From Thamnidium elegans (Eukaryota > Mucoromycota > Mucoromycetes > Mucorales > Mucoraceae): DNA of 64,000 nt. The stretch's first letter is position 1; each line of letters starts with the position of its first letter. This document shows, in pieces, positions 47,730 through 60,448 of this stretch. The notes below the pieces were generated by a model. It had not been told where the DNA came from, ran no database searches, and saw only the letters and a list, made by a program, of their open reading frames with translations. The position numbers and the translations under genes were made by a program. The DNA is taken from contig JAIXMG010000003.1 in NCBI GenBank assembly GCA_025201345.1, forward strand, positions 1,054,001 to 1,118,000. Reading direction: 5' to 3'.

Positions 47730-47969
47730 AATTACCCTTTATTTTATTTTTTATATATATCTTTAATATCTATTGTAACATTTTTAGTCCCACACTAAAA
47801 CCAAAAAAAAAAAATAAAAAAAAAAGTTTTGATAATAATTATAAAAAAACGCTTTTCTTTACGTCATATTAAGTTTTTTTTTTTTTTTTTACAGTAAGGT
47901 TCGTTTTTAATTTATATATGAGTTGCTTTATTAACTAAACTCAATTGGGATCCTGTCCCAAGAAAAAAG

Positions 47970-48982
47970 TTATTGATCATATAGTAAATAAGAAGGGTCT
48001 TGGGGAATAATAAAAGAGGGTAAAAATGAATTATTAAAATTATCTAAATTATCTAAATAATTTGTATCAAAGTATAATTCGTTATTAAATTGAGGTATAG
48101 GCCAATCCAAAGAACTAAACATGTTTTGATCAATGACGGAAGAAGGTGCGGATATGTTATCCAAATAAACGGCGCTTGAATACTGAGATGTAAAGAAATC
48201 ATCCAATAAACTGTTTTCCTTTTTGGAAGGTATTATCTCTTGAACGTCAACACCGCTATCACAATCTGAATCATCTTGCTGTTGTTGTTGCTGTTGTTGC
48301 TGGTATTGGTATTTCTTTTCTGTCTTTCTTCTTTTTTTAGGTATGGTTGGGTTCATACGAAAAATGGTAAACAAATGAGAACTCTTTTTACGAGACTTGT
48401 GGGTCTCCATTAATTGTTTATGGCTGGTGATTTTATTTGTTCGATAATGACGTGAATTTCCCAATCCGTTCTTAACCAAGTTATCTATAAACTGCTGTTC
48501 GTAGCCAGGTAAAATCGTCCAAAAACAGCCTTTTCCTGAAGGTGATGTAGTTGTACGGTCTAATTTACTAAATGCTTTTTGAAGTGATAAATTATGTCTT
48601 ATTGAGTTCTACACGTATATATATGAGTAATTGAACTATAATTGCTATTTTTTTTTTTTTTTTTTTTTACCTGCCACCTATGATCATTCATAGAATAACA
48701 AGGGTATTGTTCAGATATCCATTGGTAAATTTCATTCAGTGTTAGTTTTCGGTATTCGCTTGATAAGATGGCGTGTGCAATCAATGTAGCATAGGAAAAT
48801 GGCGGTTTTTCATCTAATTTGACAGGCGTCCATGCGGGTTTTATATGAAAAGGTCCAGTGGGAACTTGTCTTGTACAATCTTTTAAGGTTTGTGTACTAG
48901 GTCCGTCCTTAATAAATGGAAATGAATGTATAACACTACAACCTTTACTTGTTTGACTTGAATTATTGAATTGATTTAACAT
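47970..48982 (-). CDS. Forkhead transcription factor
   Basis: Exons 48671-48982 and 47970-48608 give 316 residues. The forkhead domain lies at about residues 56-150: DEKPPFSYATLIAHAILSSE, LTLNEIYQWISEQYP, HRWQ, then [13 protein letters not shown] across the intron and GKGCFWTILPGYEQQF. No FHA domain. The C-terminal half is basic (PKKRRKTEKK), then a polyglutamine stretch and an acidic, Asp/Asn/Phe-rich tail likely to activate transcription. The intron sits at exactly the same place as in the FHA-forkhead gene at 9.5-10.8 kb, and likewise its donor runs into a long A tract. Targets unknown. Confidence 0.93.
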
Positions 48983-50225
48983 TTTTTTTTTAGGAGAGAA
49001 GAAAAAAAAAAAAAATAGAAGGCCAAGACCCTTTATATATATACCCTTTTTTTTTTTTTTTTTTTTGATAATGTGTCCAAGTAGTGTTACACACATGAAC
49101 CTACATCATTCTTCGCTTTTCAGAAACCCCTTTTTTTTTATCGGGTACATTTGTTCCGTGTAAACACACATTTTAGTTTCTTACGCGTTTAAAAACTATA
49201 TACAACGTGGTAAATTTAGAAATATAAAAAAGGAGGAAACGTTTCTTATTATTCAATAGACTTCTTCTTTACTGTTGTATATATATATTTATGGGAATAC
49301 ATATTATATGTTTTGTCACTACTCTTTTTATCAATTCTATCACCAACATAAACAATATTCAAGAAGATTTAAACTGCATAATTTCGATTCCGTGATGCCA
49401 TACAGTCGTTTGTGGTGGTACGATATTGACACGCATTTTAAATGATGTATGTATGTGATGTCTGTGTGTTTGTACAACCTACATGTTCTATTATTACTCG
49501 TATTTTTATTTTTATTTTTTTTATCGACATTATTTTATTGTTAAAATACCAACATGTATAAAAAAGTGAACGTGTGTTTGTGCGTTCCTACTTAAAAAAG
49601 AACTACTTATTGCAAAGATTAGTTGGGGGAGTGAATCAAATAAATCTGTCACTCTTTTTTTGGGGATGGTGTCATTGTACGTTTTCTGTTACAAATAATC
49701 AACTGTCAATTTTTTGCTTCTTTTCTAACTTCATGTATTCCTTTTTTCAAAAGAAAGTTTCCGTTTAACAATTAGGCTAAACTATTAATAGTTTTTTTTT
49801 TTTTTTTTTTTTACATATCACATATAACTAGATCAATGTGATTTTTTTAAACTAGGAAAAACCTCGTGTGTAAAACAAACTTATCAGAAGAATAGGATGT
49901 TATTTATTTATTATTTGACAGCATGGTAGTACGACTGTAAACAATATCATACTTGTTTCGCAATAGCTTTATTTGTTATTTCTGAGACTAACTATATATT
50001 TTCAATGATTAGATAGTCTGATCTGTTAGAGGACTTTAAAATAAAACTGCAGATATACCACATTCTAACATTTTACAGACACACTCTAATACATATATTT
50101 TTTTCGGTTGTTTTTTTTATTTCGTTTGGGAGTGATTTGTGTGTATATTTTTTTAAAGATAGATTACAAATATTTATAAAGAGAGGATAGAAAGAAAGAG
50201 AAAGAGAGAGTTTATATATAAGAAT
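48983..50225. other. Intergenic, 1.2 kb
   Basis: Poly-T/poly-A runs at 49000-49080 and near 49790. Promoter of the forkhead gene at left and 3' flank of prohibitin at right. Nothing codon-like with splice support. Confidence 0.55.
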
Positions 50226-51368
50226 TTAATCGGACAAAGTAGGAGTGGTGGCAACGACAGTCTCAGCTTGTTGTTGTTGAGGTTGTTGTTGTTGTTGTTG
50301 TTGTTGCTTGTTGGCTGGTGAGTTAACGTTAAGTAATAAAGTATCAGAATCAAGCATGACTCTGTTACCAGAACGAGCAATAACAGCAGCAATTTCACGA
50401 GCAGCTTCAAGTCTCTTCAATTCCAAGAAACCAGGCTTATTCTCAATAGCTTCACCAATTAAAGTAGCAGATTGAGCCTCACCTTGAGCGCGAACAATAA
50501 TAGATTGCTTTTCTTGACGAGCTTTATCGACAACAAATGCAGCACGTTGGGCATCTTGTTGAGAAATTTGCTTGGCTTCAACAGCGGCTTCGAAAACAGG
50601 TGAAAATCCAACATGAGTAATGGAAACATCATCTAAAATAATATTGAAACGCAAAGCACGACGAACCAAGTTATCACGGACGAGACGAGAAACACGTTCA
50701 CGCTGTGTAATCAATTGAGAGGCAGTGAATTGAGCAACAACTGACTTCAAAACTTCGTTGACAATAGAAGGTAAAATACGTTCGTCATAATCTTGACCGA
50801 GAGTACGGTAAACTGTGGCAAGCTCATCGGTACGAGGCTTAGAAAGTACACGACAAGTAATGTTAACCATTTGTAAATCTAGTTATTATTATTTTTAGTT
50901 TCCTCGATATATAAAATAAAACTTGCATATAAAGCACCCATATGCATATATGTACGTCTCTTCTTGTTTTTTTTTTTAGAAATCATTCTAGTTACCTTTA
51001 GTACCGGTTAAAGAAGCAACGTTACGAGGCTTTGCACGAACATCATAGATAATGGGTGTCTCGAACCAGGGGATCATGAAATGAGTACCTTCGTTATATA
51101 CAGTGTTTTGGACACCAAAAAGACGAGTATACTTGATAGCTCTGTGACCACCATCAACTAATCAAATATATATATATATATATAAGCTTACTAAAACTGT
51201 CAAAAAAAAAGTTGTCATCAACTTACCGTTAAAAAGAGATGCATTGAAACCATAACCTAAAGCACCTAAAACAGTAATGGCACCAGCGGCGGCACCAATA
51301 CCTTTACCGGATCCTTGAGGGAAAATACCTCCTAATCTTTGTGCTGCTTGCTTAGCTTGTTGAGCCAT
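50226..51368 (-). CDS. PHB2: Prohibitin-2, mitochondrial inner-membrane scaffold
   Basis: Forms ring complexes with prohibitin-1 in the inner mitochondrial membrane, stabilising respiratory subunits and the m-AAA protease. Exons 51227-51368, 50996-51157 and 50226-50878 give 318 residues. Amphipathic N-terminus, one membrane segment ([17 protein letters not shown]), then the SPFH/PHB domain: [71 protein letters not shown] and the coiled-coil [16 protein letters not shown]. The RVLSKP and ARQEKQ pieces favour PHB2 over PHB1. An unusual glutamine-rich tail (eight Q, then PQQQQ) follows the conserved C-terminus. Confidence 0.95.
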
Positions 51369-51572
51369 TGTTTTAGTAAAAAAAGAAGTAAGGAAAATAA
51401 AAAAAAGAGAATTTTACGTGGCCCTGCTTATTCCCTAGAAGACAACGTCCCCTTGACGTTGAGATAACCCAATCATAATCGGATACTGTCTTTTAAATTA
51501 TTTGACCCATCTTTCCCGCTCCCCAAACGCACAAGAAACTTATGCGATTTATATTTTTCTTTTATAATAATC

Positions 51573-52607
51573 ATGGATCTCAATTTTTTTAGTAATTTAC
51601 AAAGCTCACTTGAACAAGAAACTAACAGAAAAGACGTAAGATAAACATTTTTTTTATATACATGCAGTTATAATTGACAAGAAAAATTCAAAGGAAATTC
51701 GTACTACTGTCAAAGAACTTGATAGAGCATGCAGAAAACAAAACGCGACAATAAATCAAATTCACGCTGATCCTACTGGACTTGGTAAGAATAAAGACTT
51801 TTTTTCTTTTTTTTTAAAAAAAAAAGGAAAGTATAACTGAATCGAGACGGTAACCTTTTTTTTTTTTAGTTCCTAAAGTTGACTTTGAAGAAATTAAACA
51901 AACATTGCAATCACTTGCTACATTAATTCCTAGTAACGAGTTTTACAAGTATAACGATTTATGGTCGAGATCTACACAACAAGCTGTATTTTTAATTATC
52001 TTCGAGTCTTACTTACAAAAGGGAGAAATTATTAACATTATACCTGTTGTTGAAGAAACTCTTGGCGGTAAGAGAGAGAGAGAGTCTTAATATATCAGCA
52101 CTACTAATATATATTCTATCAGTTAAAGTGGATATTCATAACAATTTAAATGAGTTTCATATTCAATTGGAAGATATTTTACACGCTTATATTTCTCTTA
52201 TTAGTGAATTGGTAAAAGCTGAATCAATTGCATACACATGTCATTGTTAATTTTTTTTAAAATGTAGTCCAGATTATCTGTAAATTCAGTTACAGTAGGA
52301 GATTATGAACGACCTTTAGTCATTTCTAAACATGTCAAGGATCTTAGTGCCGGTTTCCAAATTTTAAACTTGAAAAATGATATGTTACGTAAAAGGTGAG
52401 TAAACTTGTAAAAATAAAATATATTTAAAATTTAATTTTAATCATTGTAATAGATTTGATGGTATCAAGTATGATGTCAAAAAGATAGAAGAAGTAGTAT
52501 ATGATATTACTTTGCGTGGATTACATCAAACTAGTAAGAAACGTACTTTGGACGAAGGCGAAGAAACAAAGCCAATTGATGACTTTAAAATGAAAAAAAC
52601 CGAATAA
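51573..52607 (+). CDS. TSN: Translin, ssDNA/RNA-binding nuclease subunit
   Basis: Octameric single-strand binding protein; with Trax it forms the C3PO endoribonuclease. Exons 51573-51635, 51682-51784, 51870-52067, 52123-52211, 52268-52395 and 52454-52607 give 244 residues. All-helical fold with family landmarks KEIRTTVKELDRACRKQN, YKYNDLWSRSTQQAVFLIIF, SRLSVNSVTVGDYERP, KHVKDLSAGFQILNLKND, MLRKRFDGIKYDVKKIEEVV and DITLRGL. It lacks the Trax catalytic acidic set, so it is translin itself rather than Trax. The basic, acidic C-terminal tail is not conserved. Confidence 0.95.
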
Positions 52608-54598
52608 ATTATATATTTCTTCTGTCGACATTCGTCTTTTAATCTTTTCGGTGTATTACATACGACCTTTTTTAAATTTTAACCCAGTTTGAATGATGTA
52701 CCAATTAAAATTAGTTTACAAAAACATGTCTTGTAAAAAATGAAACATTTAGTTGAGTAGGTGTGTCCTGCTACGAAAAAAGCCCGTTAATAACACCTGT
52801 TTAAATTAATTGAGCCAAGTGTTATTTGGTCACACCAATGGGCTTATTTCTTTAGAAGTGGATTCTAAACCGTTTGTTGCTAAGATATGACAAATAAACC
52901 ACATGGCATGAAATGGTGATAGTTTACGGGTACCTTGAAAGCTAAAAAAAAAAAAGTCCGGTATGTCTGCCATTTAAATATTTTAGACGATCATATTTTT
53001 AGTTAAAAAAAAAAGGGATAAAACAATCGTAGTAGGGCTTTCAATAAAACCAAAGTTTTCTTAAAAAATGCAAATTATCATGACGATAAAACCTCGGAAT
53101 AAAAATTAAAAAGTAGATAATCCCACATGGCCAGTGTAGTTTTTACCTTACACTAATTACGCTTTTTCTTCTAGAAAAGAAAAGTTCCATTTAAGGTTTT
53201 TAAGCTCGACTTTGAGAATTTACTCATTGAGCGGTCATTGTAAAAAAAAAAAGAAAAAAGGAAGTTTATACATGGGTAACAAAATATAATGTGGGATTTT
53301 TTTACGATCGAAAAATATCTTTTGGTAACACTTGTAATTTAAACTAATTATTGGGAACTTCTAGATATTCCTTTTTGTATTATTTCTATTGAACTATATT
53401 TTATTTTTTCGACAGCTAAAAGAATATTAAAAAACGTTATCGTACTACAATATATGTATATTGATTTGTAAAACTATTTATTTTTAAACTATGTTAGTAC
53501 GCACGTATACAAAGGAAGTATGACAATTTACCCGATAATATATTTTAGAAAAAAATACGTTTTACTTTTTTTTTTTTTAAAAAAAAATGAGTTTATGTAT
53601 TAAATTATCAAAATGAAAATATATCGTACGCTATTAACATGAATGTACATATTTTTCACCAACGTATTTGGATGGAAAGATTGCTCAATTAAAATTTTCT
53701 TAGTTTTTTGATCTACCTTCTTTATCAAATTTGCTGAAATAGAATTTTTGATTTTAGGTTTTTATAAAACAACGTGAGCGCTTATGGTAATATTATATCT
53801 ATACAACTTGCCCTTTTTTGCTTTCAAAAGAACCACCCTTACTCTTTATATAGTTATTAATTAGTGCACCCTAACACCTAAAATGAAGTAACGATGAGCG
53901 TATGTCTATCGGCTGTATTCCCTTCTTAGTAATTGTACGTTTGTAACTTTCAAATGTTGGTGCGAGGACTTGAAAGGAAATTTATCTGATAAAAAGAACT
54001 GAAAAATCATCGAGAAGTACAACGGGATGAGATTCGTTGAGTTAACAGGAAAAAAAAAAAAAAATCTAACTGCTAATAGTTTATTGAATTGATTTCGTTA
54101 CTGAAAACCATAAAAAGTCATTTATGTTTCATTCACACACCCCTCAAAAAAACCCATTTATCGTAACAAATGAATATAATGAGTAAGCGATATAAAATAA
54201 AATAAAAATAAAAAAAGTAGCTAGTGAATAAAAACCAATAAATGTATATACGCGTTTATTACTTAAAGATCCTGAATCATCTGATTTAGGGTCCATCGTA
54301 TAGTTATATATAGATTTTTAATGACATTTTTTGTTTTGGAGATACCAGGCTTTTTTTTTTTAAAAAAAACACGACCATGAAAATTACTGAATTCCCCCAA
54401 TTGGCGTTTGCGGCCACTGTAAAAGGTAATTTTTTTCTTCAGTTTAATTACAGCGGATCTCTCTTTTAAAGAACAATAAAAAAAAAGTTTGTATCTTCTT
54501 TCTTTTCTATATATCTTTTTTTTCCCTTCTTTTTTTTATAAAAAAAAACTTTTTTTTTCCCTTATATTATCTTTTTTTAAAAAAAAGGGGCGTAGAAA
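52608..54598. other. Intergenic, 2.0 kb, AT-rich
   Basis: Nested inverted repeat at 52780-52845 (AAGCCC..GGGCTT outside, TAACAC..GTGTTA inside) suggests a small degenerate hairpin element. T-then-A tracts near 53570-53587, 54350-54367 and 54573-54590. A short upstream open frame (54377-54469, 30 residues) precedes the MHYT gene. No supported gene otherwise. Confidence 0.5.
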
Positions 54599-57500
54599 AT
54601 GGAGTACGCAGCAGAAGTAGCGCAACAAAATTATGATGGAGGAATTATATTTGTCAGTTATCTTATATCAGTTATTGGAGCACAAACAACACTCGAATTA
54701 TTAAATAGAAGAACACATATTACTGGCTTATACAATTGGTAATAATCGAAAATCCCAGTTTTTTTCAGCTTCAAACTTATATCCTGTTATATAGGTTTTT
54801 ACTAGCTGCTGCTGCCTTTGTTATGGGAGCTGTCAGTATATGGTCGATGCATTTTATAGGAAACAATAGTTTGACATTAACAGTACGCGATAGCACCTAT
54901 CAATTATCTTATAGCGCTGGATATACTTTTGCAAGTTTAGTAGTTGTAATAGCCTGTATGTTTTTAGCTTTTATTTTTGTCGGTATTACAGAAGATGCCA
55001 AAATCACTAGAATAGCTCCAAGTGGGATCTTCGCTGGGGTAATTTTTTTTTCTAAATGTTGTTTATCAAATAATTTTTAATCATCTCTTATCTCTCTTTT
55101 TTTATTATTATTATTGCAATTAGTTGGGAGTTGTCTGTATGCATTATATGGGTAAACTATTTAACGATTTCAACTAGTACAAGAAATTTTTTATTAAATA
55201 CACGATTCAATTTGATAGGCCAATTTGCGATAGATTATTTTGTACTAGTATACTTGACTCCGTATATTATTGGCGCGGCAGTCATTGCTATGTCCGCTGT
55301 AACTGCTGCCTTGTATATCTTTTTCAAGTTACGTGAAAGATGGATGAATGTTTGGTATAAACGATTAGGGTGTGCTATGTTGATGGCTTTAGCTGTCTGT
55401 GGTAATATTATTTACATACATAAGAAAAAAGATATAAATACTAAATTTACATGACAGGTATGCATTACACAGCTCTTGTAGGAACCATATTTTATAGACC
55501 CAATTATTCGGGTACACCACCTATTCCTAAACTTCAAACACCAGCTTTAATCGGTATTATCTCTGGTATCATTGTTTCTGCTTGTATCGGGTTATTATAT
55601 ATCAGTATCAAAACTGGTATGCGTAATTTACCTCTCTATACCAAAAATACAAACAAGCGACTTATCTTGGATGCTGCTATATTTGATCCCCTCGGTCGAA
55701 TCCTTGTAAAAATTGATGGTACCTTACCAATGACCGAAATAGCACATAACTTGGAATTAAATGTAAAACCGTCATTTAAATATATATATATGTATTTTAT
55801 TAATTTTCTATTTTTAAAAAAATAGGAAACGAAACGAGAATTCTGCACTAGCCATCCTCTCTTTATTCGTTTATTTGAAGCTTCTATCGCTAAAGCTTCA
55901 CTTCGATTCAAGGGAGATAAAAGACCTTCCGGTATTTCGAGCACTTCTTCGATCGAAGCTTATGATGCCATTGAAAGACAATTCTTAAACGCTACTCATG
56001 ATTTAAGAGACGAGCTTCATTTTGACAACTTTGGTGATATCGGTATCCTTAGTGATATTGTGGTTACTACAGATACTATCTCTAAGGCCAATATGTTTAT
56101 CAAAAGCTCTCAATTATTTAGAAATTCTACCGGTAACTCTGCTTGGTCTCATAATAAAAGAAATAACGAACATTCATTAACTAACGCTGATACCAATTCT
56201 CATCAGCAACAACAATCTCAATCAAACCAACAACAATCAGACGAAGACGAAGAAAGCACATACGCTGATAAGAAAAAGAAGTCTCGCATAATTAAAGAAA
56301 GCAAAAAGAAGGCACGTAAGTCCAAGTCTTCTTGGAGCGTCAAGAAATCGTTTGCTGACGATGAAGAAATTACCATTGAAAGCCACGGAAAACGTTCTTC
56401 CGGTGGTACTACAGTTGTAGTTAACGGTCTTCGTTCCTCTTCTGAAGAAACTCAACGTGAAGATTCAAAGTCCATAAACGATCGTTTATCTGTTGAAGAT
56501 TCGGATGGTGAAGATAAGCATATCTTTATGGTCAAGAAGTTAGTAGATGAACGTGATGTTTCTCGATTGCTTTCTCAAGGTTATCGTTTCGCTGAACCTG
56601 TTTTTATTGCAAAGACTATGGCTACCAAGTTACGTATTCCTACGGATTGGATGCGTCAACATTTTATTGATATGCAACAAATGTCTGATTCCATCTGTGC
56701 CTTGACTCAACATGACTGGTTACCTTCCGCTGTCGAACCTGCGCCTAATCCAACTGAATTCAAAGCGACTACGAAAGGATCTGTTTATATGGGTGCCTTT
56801 GTTTTGATCGATGAAACACATGAACTTACCAATATGCAAATCGTTGTAGATAAAACAAAGCGATTTACATTCCCTAAAGAACAATTGATACTTGACCACC
56901 AAGTAGAATCTATGGTTCAATTAGATAAAAAAGAAACTGACTTTGTAAGTAACTTGCAAGGTTGTTCTTTATTTGATTTTTCTTGTCTTTCACAAACTTT
57001 CACACTCGAACAAACAAAGAGTGATATTGCATTACCTAGCTTTCAATTTATTGTTTGCTTAGAAAATGCAGCAAAGAAATTATTGGACGCTACATCATAT
57101 AGCAAGGCATTGTATCAAAAGTCAAAGTTACATACTACCGTACTTGAGTTGCCTCCATTCGCATTGACTACCGGACCTTGTCAATTGATTGTTTTCAAAT
57201 CACTCGTCAATACCAAAGGTGCTCTAACAGCTGTCAACCACACGTTCTCTGAGCCAATGAAATGTATGCCTCTCAAATTATACAAGTGCCTCTCCGGGTT
57301 TATTACTGACGAAGCAGCGCGTATCTACCAAGCTAGTTTAAAGACACAACTGTTACCTACCTATTTGGCACAACAACAAATGTATAGACAACAAGCTAGC
57401 ACATTTGACCAAAAAAGATTATATAGCAGTAGTGGCGAAGAAGATATTCCTATGGGACCACTCTTTACAGACACTAATAGTGAATCATTTCAAAGTGGAG

Positions 57501-57760
57501 CTAGTTCACCTACGAATACAATTGTAGCCGATCCTTTCTCATTACCACCTCCACCTAGAGCTAAACGCCAACGATTTAAATTAGCACATACCATCTTGGG
57601 TAACTCTAATTCAGACCACTTAACACCTTTACAAGATTATCAACCCAAATCTTCTATTAAATGCCTTTCAAGTTCTCCGTTAACTATTTTAGCAACACAA
57701 GATAGATATTGGTGGATCAATACCATTGTTGAAGAAACTATTCATAGTAGCATGGATTAA
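54599..57760 (+). CDS. MHYT-domain seven-helix membrane protein with large cytoplasmic region
   Basis: Exons 54599-54738, 54795-55038, 55124-55151 (28 nt), 55219-55401, 55458-55762 and 55826-57760 give 944 residues. The first ~230 residues contain seven membrane helices and the three MHYT signatures (SMHFIGN, CMHYMGQ, GMHYTAL), thought to bind a metal and sense a diatomic gas or other small ligand. Unlike bacterial relatives there is no diguanylate cyclase or kinase; instead a ~700-residue cytoplasmic region with a Lys/Ser/Glu-rich segment (KKKSRIIKESKKKARKSK) and conserved folded parts such as LPSFQFIVCLENAAKKLLDA. Such MHYT proteins occur widely in fungi but their signal and partner are unknown. 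Second MHYT motif is encoded mostly by the 28-nt exon. Confidence 0.88.
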
Positions 57761-58061
57761 AATACTTAGTGTATATATACATAATATTCATACCCCCATA
57801 CACCCCAACTCTTTCTTATATTTATTACGTTATTAGAGACTTGAGCACATTTTTTTACATATAATTTTTAATAAAGTTTTTCGATTCTTCCTTTCGAAGT
57901 TCCGAATATTCCATCATAAATTTTTTTCCCCCGTGTTACGGATGTCGGCACGGCTACTTTTCAATTAAGGAAACTGAAAACTGTCAAAAACAATAGGCGG
58001 TTAAAATTTAGTAAAAGACATCAGATAGCACAGAAATTTAGTGATTGAAAATAAAAGGTTT
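57761..58061. other. Convergent 3' flanks
   Basis: 300 bp between the ends of the MHYT gene and Nup85. No gene; AATAAA-like sequence near 57870. Confidence 0.6.
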
Positions 58062-60250
58062 TTATTGGTTAGCAGTATCGATCGCTCTTGAAATAATGAC
58101 AGCAGTTGAATTAAAGAACTCAGTCATGTCATCGAGTAATAAGTGGTCCGGAATTTTGTCAGAAGGATTTGTATTAAGGTGAATATAATAGTGATACCAA
58201 GTAAAATCTTGTACTGTAATAGATCGTCTTAAACCAGCCGAAATATTTTTCATTTCTAATAAATCGTTTAAAGTAAAATTTGATCTTCTACCTATAAGTT
58301 TCCATCCTTCTGCAAATATAATTGGCATCAGTTGGATTGGAATAGAGTTGTTTTTTATCAGACAGTTAAATATATCTGCAGCCATATGGAACTGTTCCTT
58401 TAAAAATAATTGATTGATATACGATATATCTCTGTACACAATATAATGGATACCACTATAGTTTGATGTATCTTTGAATAATTTGATATCATAAAGTTTT
58501 CCTGTGTGAATGAAATCTTTTAACACTGCGCTGAAAACTTGATCTAAATACTGGTATTTTTCTGCTTGATTATAATATTGTAATGCTTTTTCATAATTTT
58601 TCGATGCGAGACAAATGGTTGCCTTTTTCTACACACAAAAAACACCCACATATTAGATATAAATGTATATATACATACTATAATTGCTTACTTCGTATAA
58701 TATAAGTCCATCATTCTTCATAGAATAATCAACACAAAATTTAACAACACTGTTTAGTTTTTCATCATCGTTTTGGAAATCCATATCTTTCAAATGCTAT
58801 TTAAAAAATAAATATACGTATAATTTTTCCCTAAAAAAAGTACTTTTTTTTTTCTTTTTTCTTTTTACCTCTATAACTACAGCCTTTCCTAATTCTCCAC
58901 ATGTCATAAGATATGTAAATGATTCTTGCCATAATCCAAACTGATTATTTAAATAAGATGCATAAGTCAAGGCAAAATAATCTCTTGCATTCATTTTTAA
59001 AGTATCTCCATTTGCTACGGAATAATCCAAAGTACAATTCAACAAGTTCTTCTTGTCCAACAAGTCTGCTAAATGAGTAATAAACCACCAATCATAAGTG
59101 GCACTACATTCAAGTCCTCTATATAAGTTACCCTCCAAAAAAAATCGAAGCGGTGATTGATCGTTACTATTATGTCTTGTAAAGAAACATTGAGCGAATT
59201 CATGTATTGATGTACTGTACTGATCTCTTTGATAGAATTTAGAGGTGATCAAACCAAGAACATCATCATTCGTATATTGTAAAATGATTTGTTCGTTACC
59301 CATTAAAATATTTAATATGTCTATAATGTATTTTACATGCACTGAATATGAAAGTTGTTTCAATTCAGTTAAAGCAGCTTGGATACGGTCGTGATGTGTT
59401 GTGCCAAATTGTATATCTTTGCTAGTTAAATCGCGTATAAATTCAATGTATCTTGCAAGGTTTTTATGTAATTTAAATCCAAGACCTGATAATACATGAT
59501 TCAAAAGTGTAGATACATTTTTGAGTTGACCTAATAAGATGAGTCGAACTGTGTAAGGCCAGAAATCTGCATGATCGAATGCCGATTGACTATAATATAT
59601 AGACTGTCTATCAAATTCAAGTAAATAAGCTATTGATACATGTATAAGAAAAAAGGTTAAAACAAGAATAAACGTATTAAAATAAAAAGATCATACATTT
59701 ATGACATTTGTTGTACCAATTCATTAATTGTACTGTAATATCTGTTTGATCAACACCGGAGAAATATAAAACTTGACATAACATCCATACTCGTTCTAGC
59801 TCTAGATATATCTTTCTTTCTTCTATTGCTACAGGTCCATAATGCTAAATGCAGTGAAAAAAAGGTGTGTAAGTGCTTTTTTTTTCGCGAGGGAGTACTA
59901 AAAAAATCTATTATACTTTACTTGTTCTACTAAATACATTTGTTGCTTTAACACCTTTAAATATTGGTCGGCAAACACATCCAAGTCTTTTTGACTAGAG
60001 CTAAATAAAGCAAAGAAATTAGTCGAATGTGAAGCTGTCATTTTATATTTAATTACTTTTCATTTAGTGTTTGAAATATTTTTGTTGATTCTACATAAAG
60101 CTAAATTAAAAAAAAAAAAAAAAAACATTAATAACCCAATTGAGCTTTTAAAATATTTTAGCATACTTTTGCTCTAACATCAGGTATATGAACTGCATGA
60201 TCGAGTTGTGAATAACAGAATTTTTTTATAATCTCGTGTTGCGAGCTCAT
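58062..60250 (-). CDS. NUP85: Nucleoporin Nup85
   Basis: Scaffold subunit of the Nup84/Nup107-160 Y-complex of the nuclear pore. Minus-strand exons 60167-60250, 60057-60100, 59922-60000, 59697-59844, 58869-59629, 58692-58796 and 58062-58628 give 595 residues. Entirely alpha-helical, as expected for the ancestral coatomer element fold. Recognisable pieces are FWPYTVRLILLGQLKNVSTL, YDWWFITHLADLLDK, RDYFALTYASYL, FGLWQESFTYLMTCGELGKA and QYYNQAEKYQ, in the order seen in Nup85 (animal FROUNT/pericentrin-like). The start was placed at 60248-60250 because two short upstream exons join in phase; starting at the internal ATG near 60042 would lie within an intron. Confidence 0.88.
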
Positions 60251-60448
60251 GTTCTCGTTTTAACTGTTAAAAAAACAAAGTGGCGAAAAAAAAAAAAAAA
60301 AAAAAAAAAAAAGTGGATTGCGGTGTTTTAATACTTCGAGCGGACTTTTTAATGTTAGAAAGAATGAAGTTAGAAAAAAAAAGTTATAAAAAAAAAAGAA
60401 CTTACCAAAAGTAAATAAGGGTTATCCAAAGGTTATAAAAGATATAAG

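Noticed and set aside
49574..49768. Plus-strand 64-codon frame between forkhead and prohibitin genes
   Set aside because: Phe/Ser/Asn-rich random translation without support.
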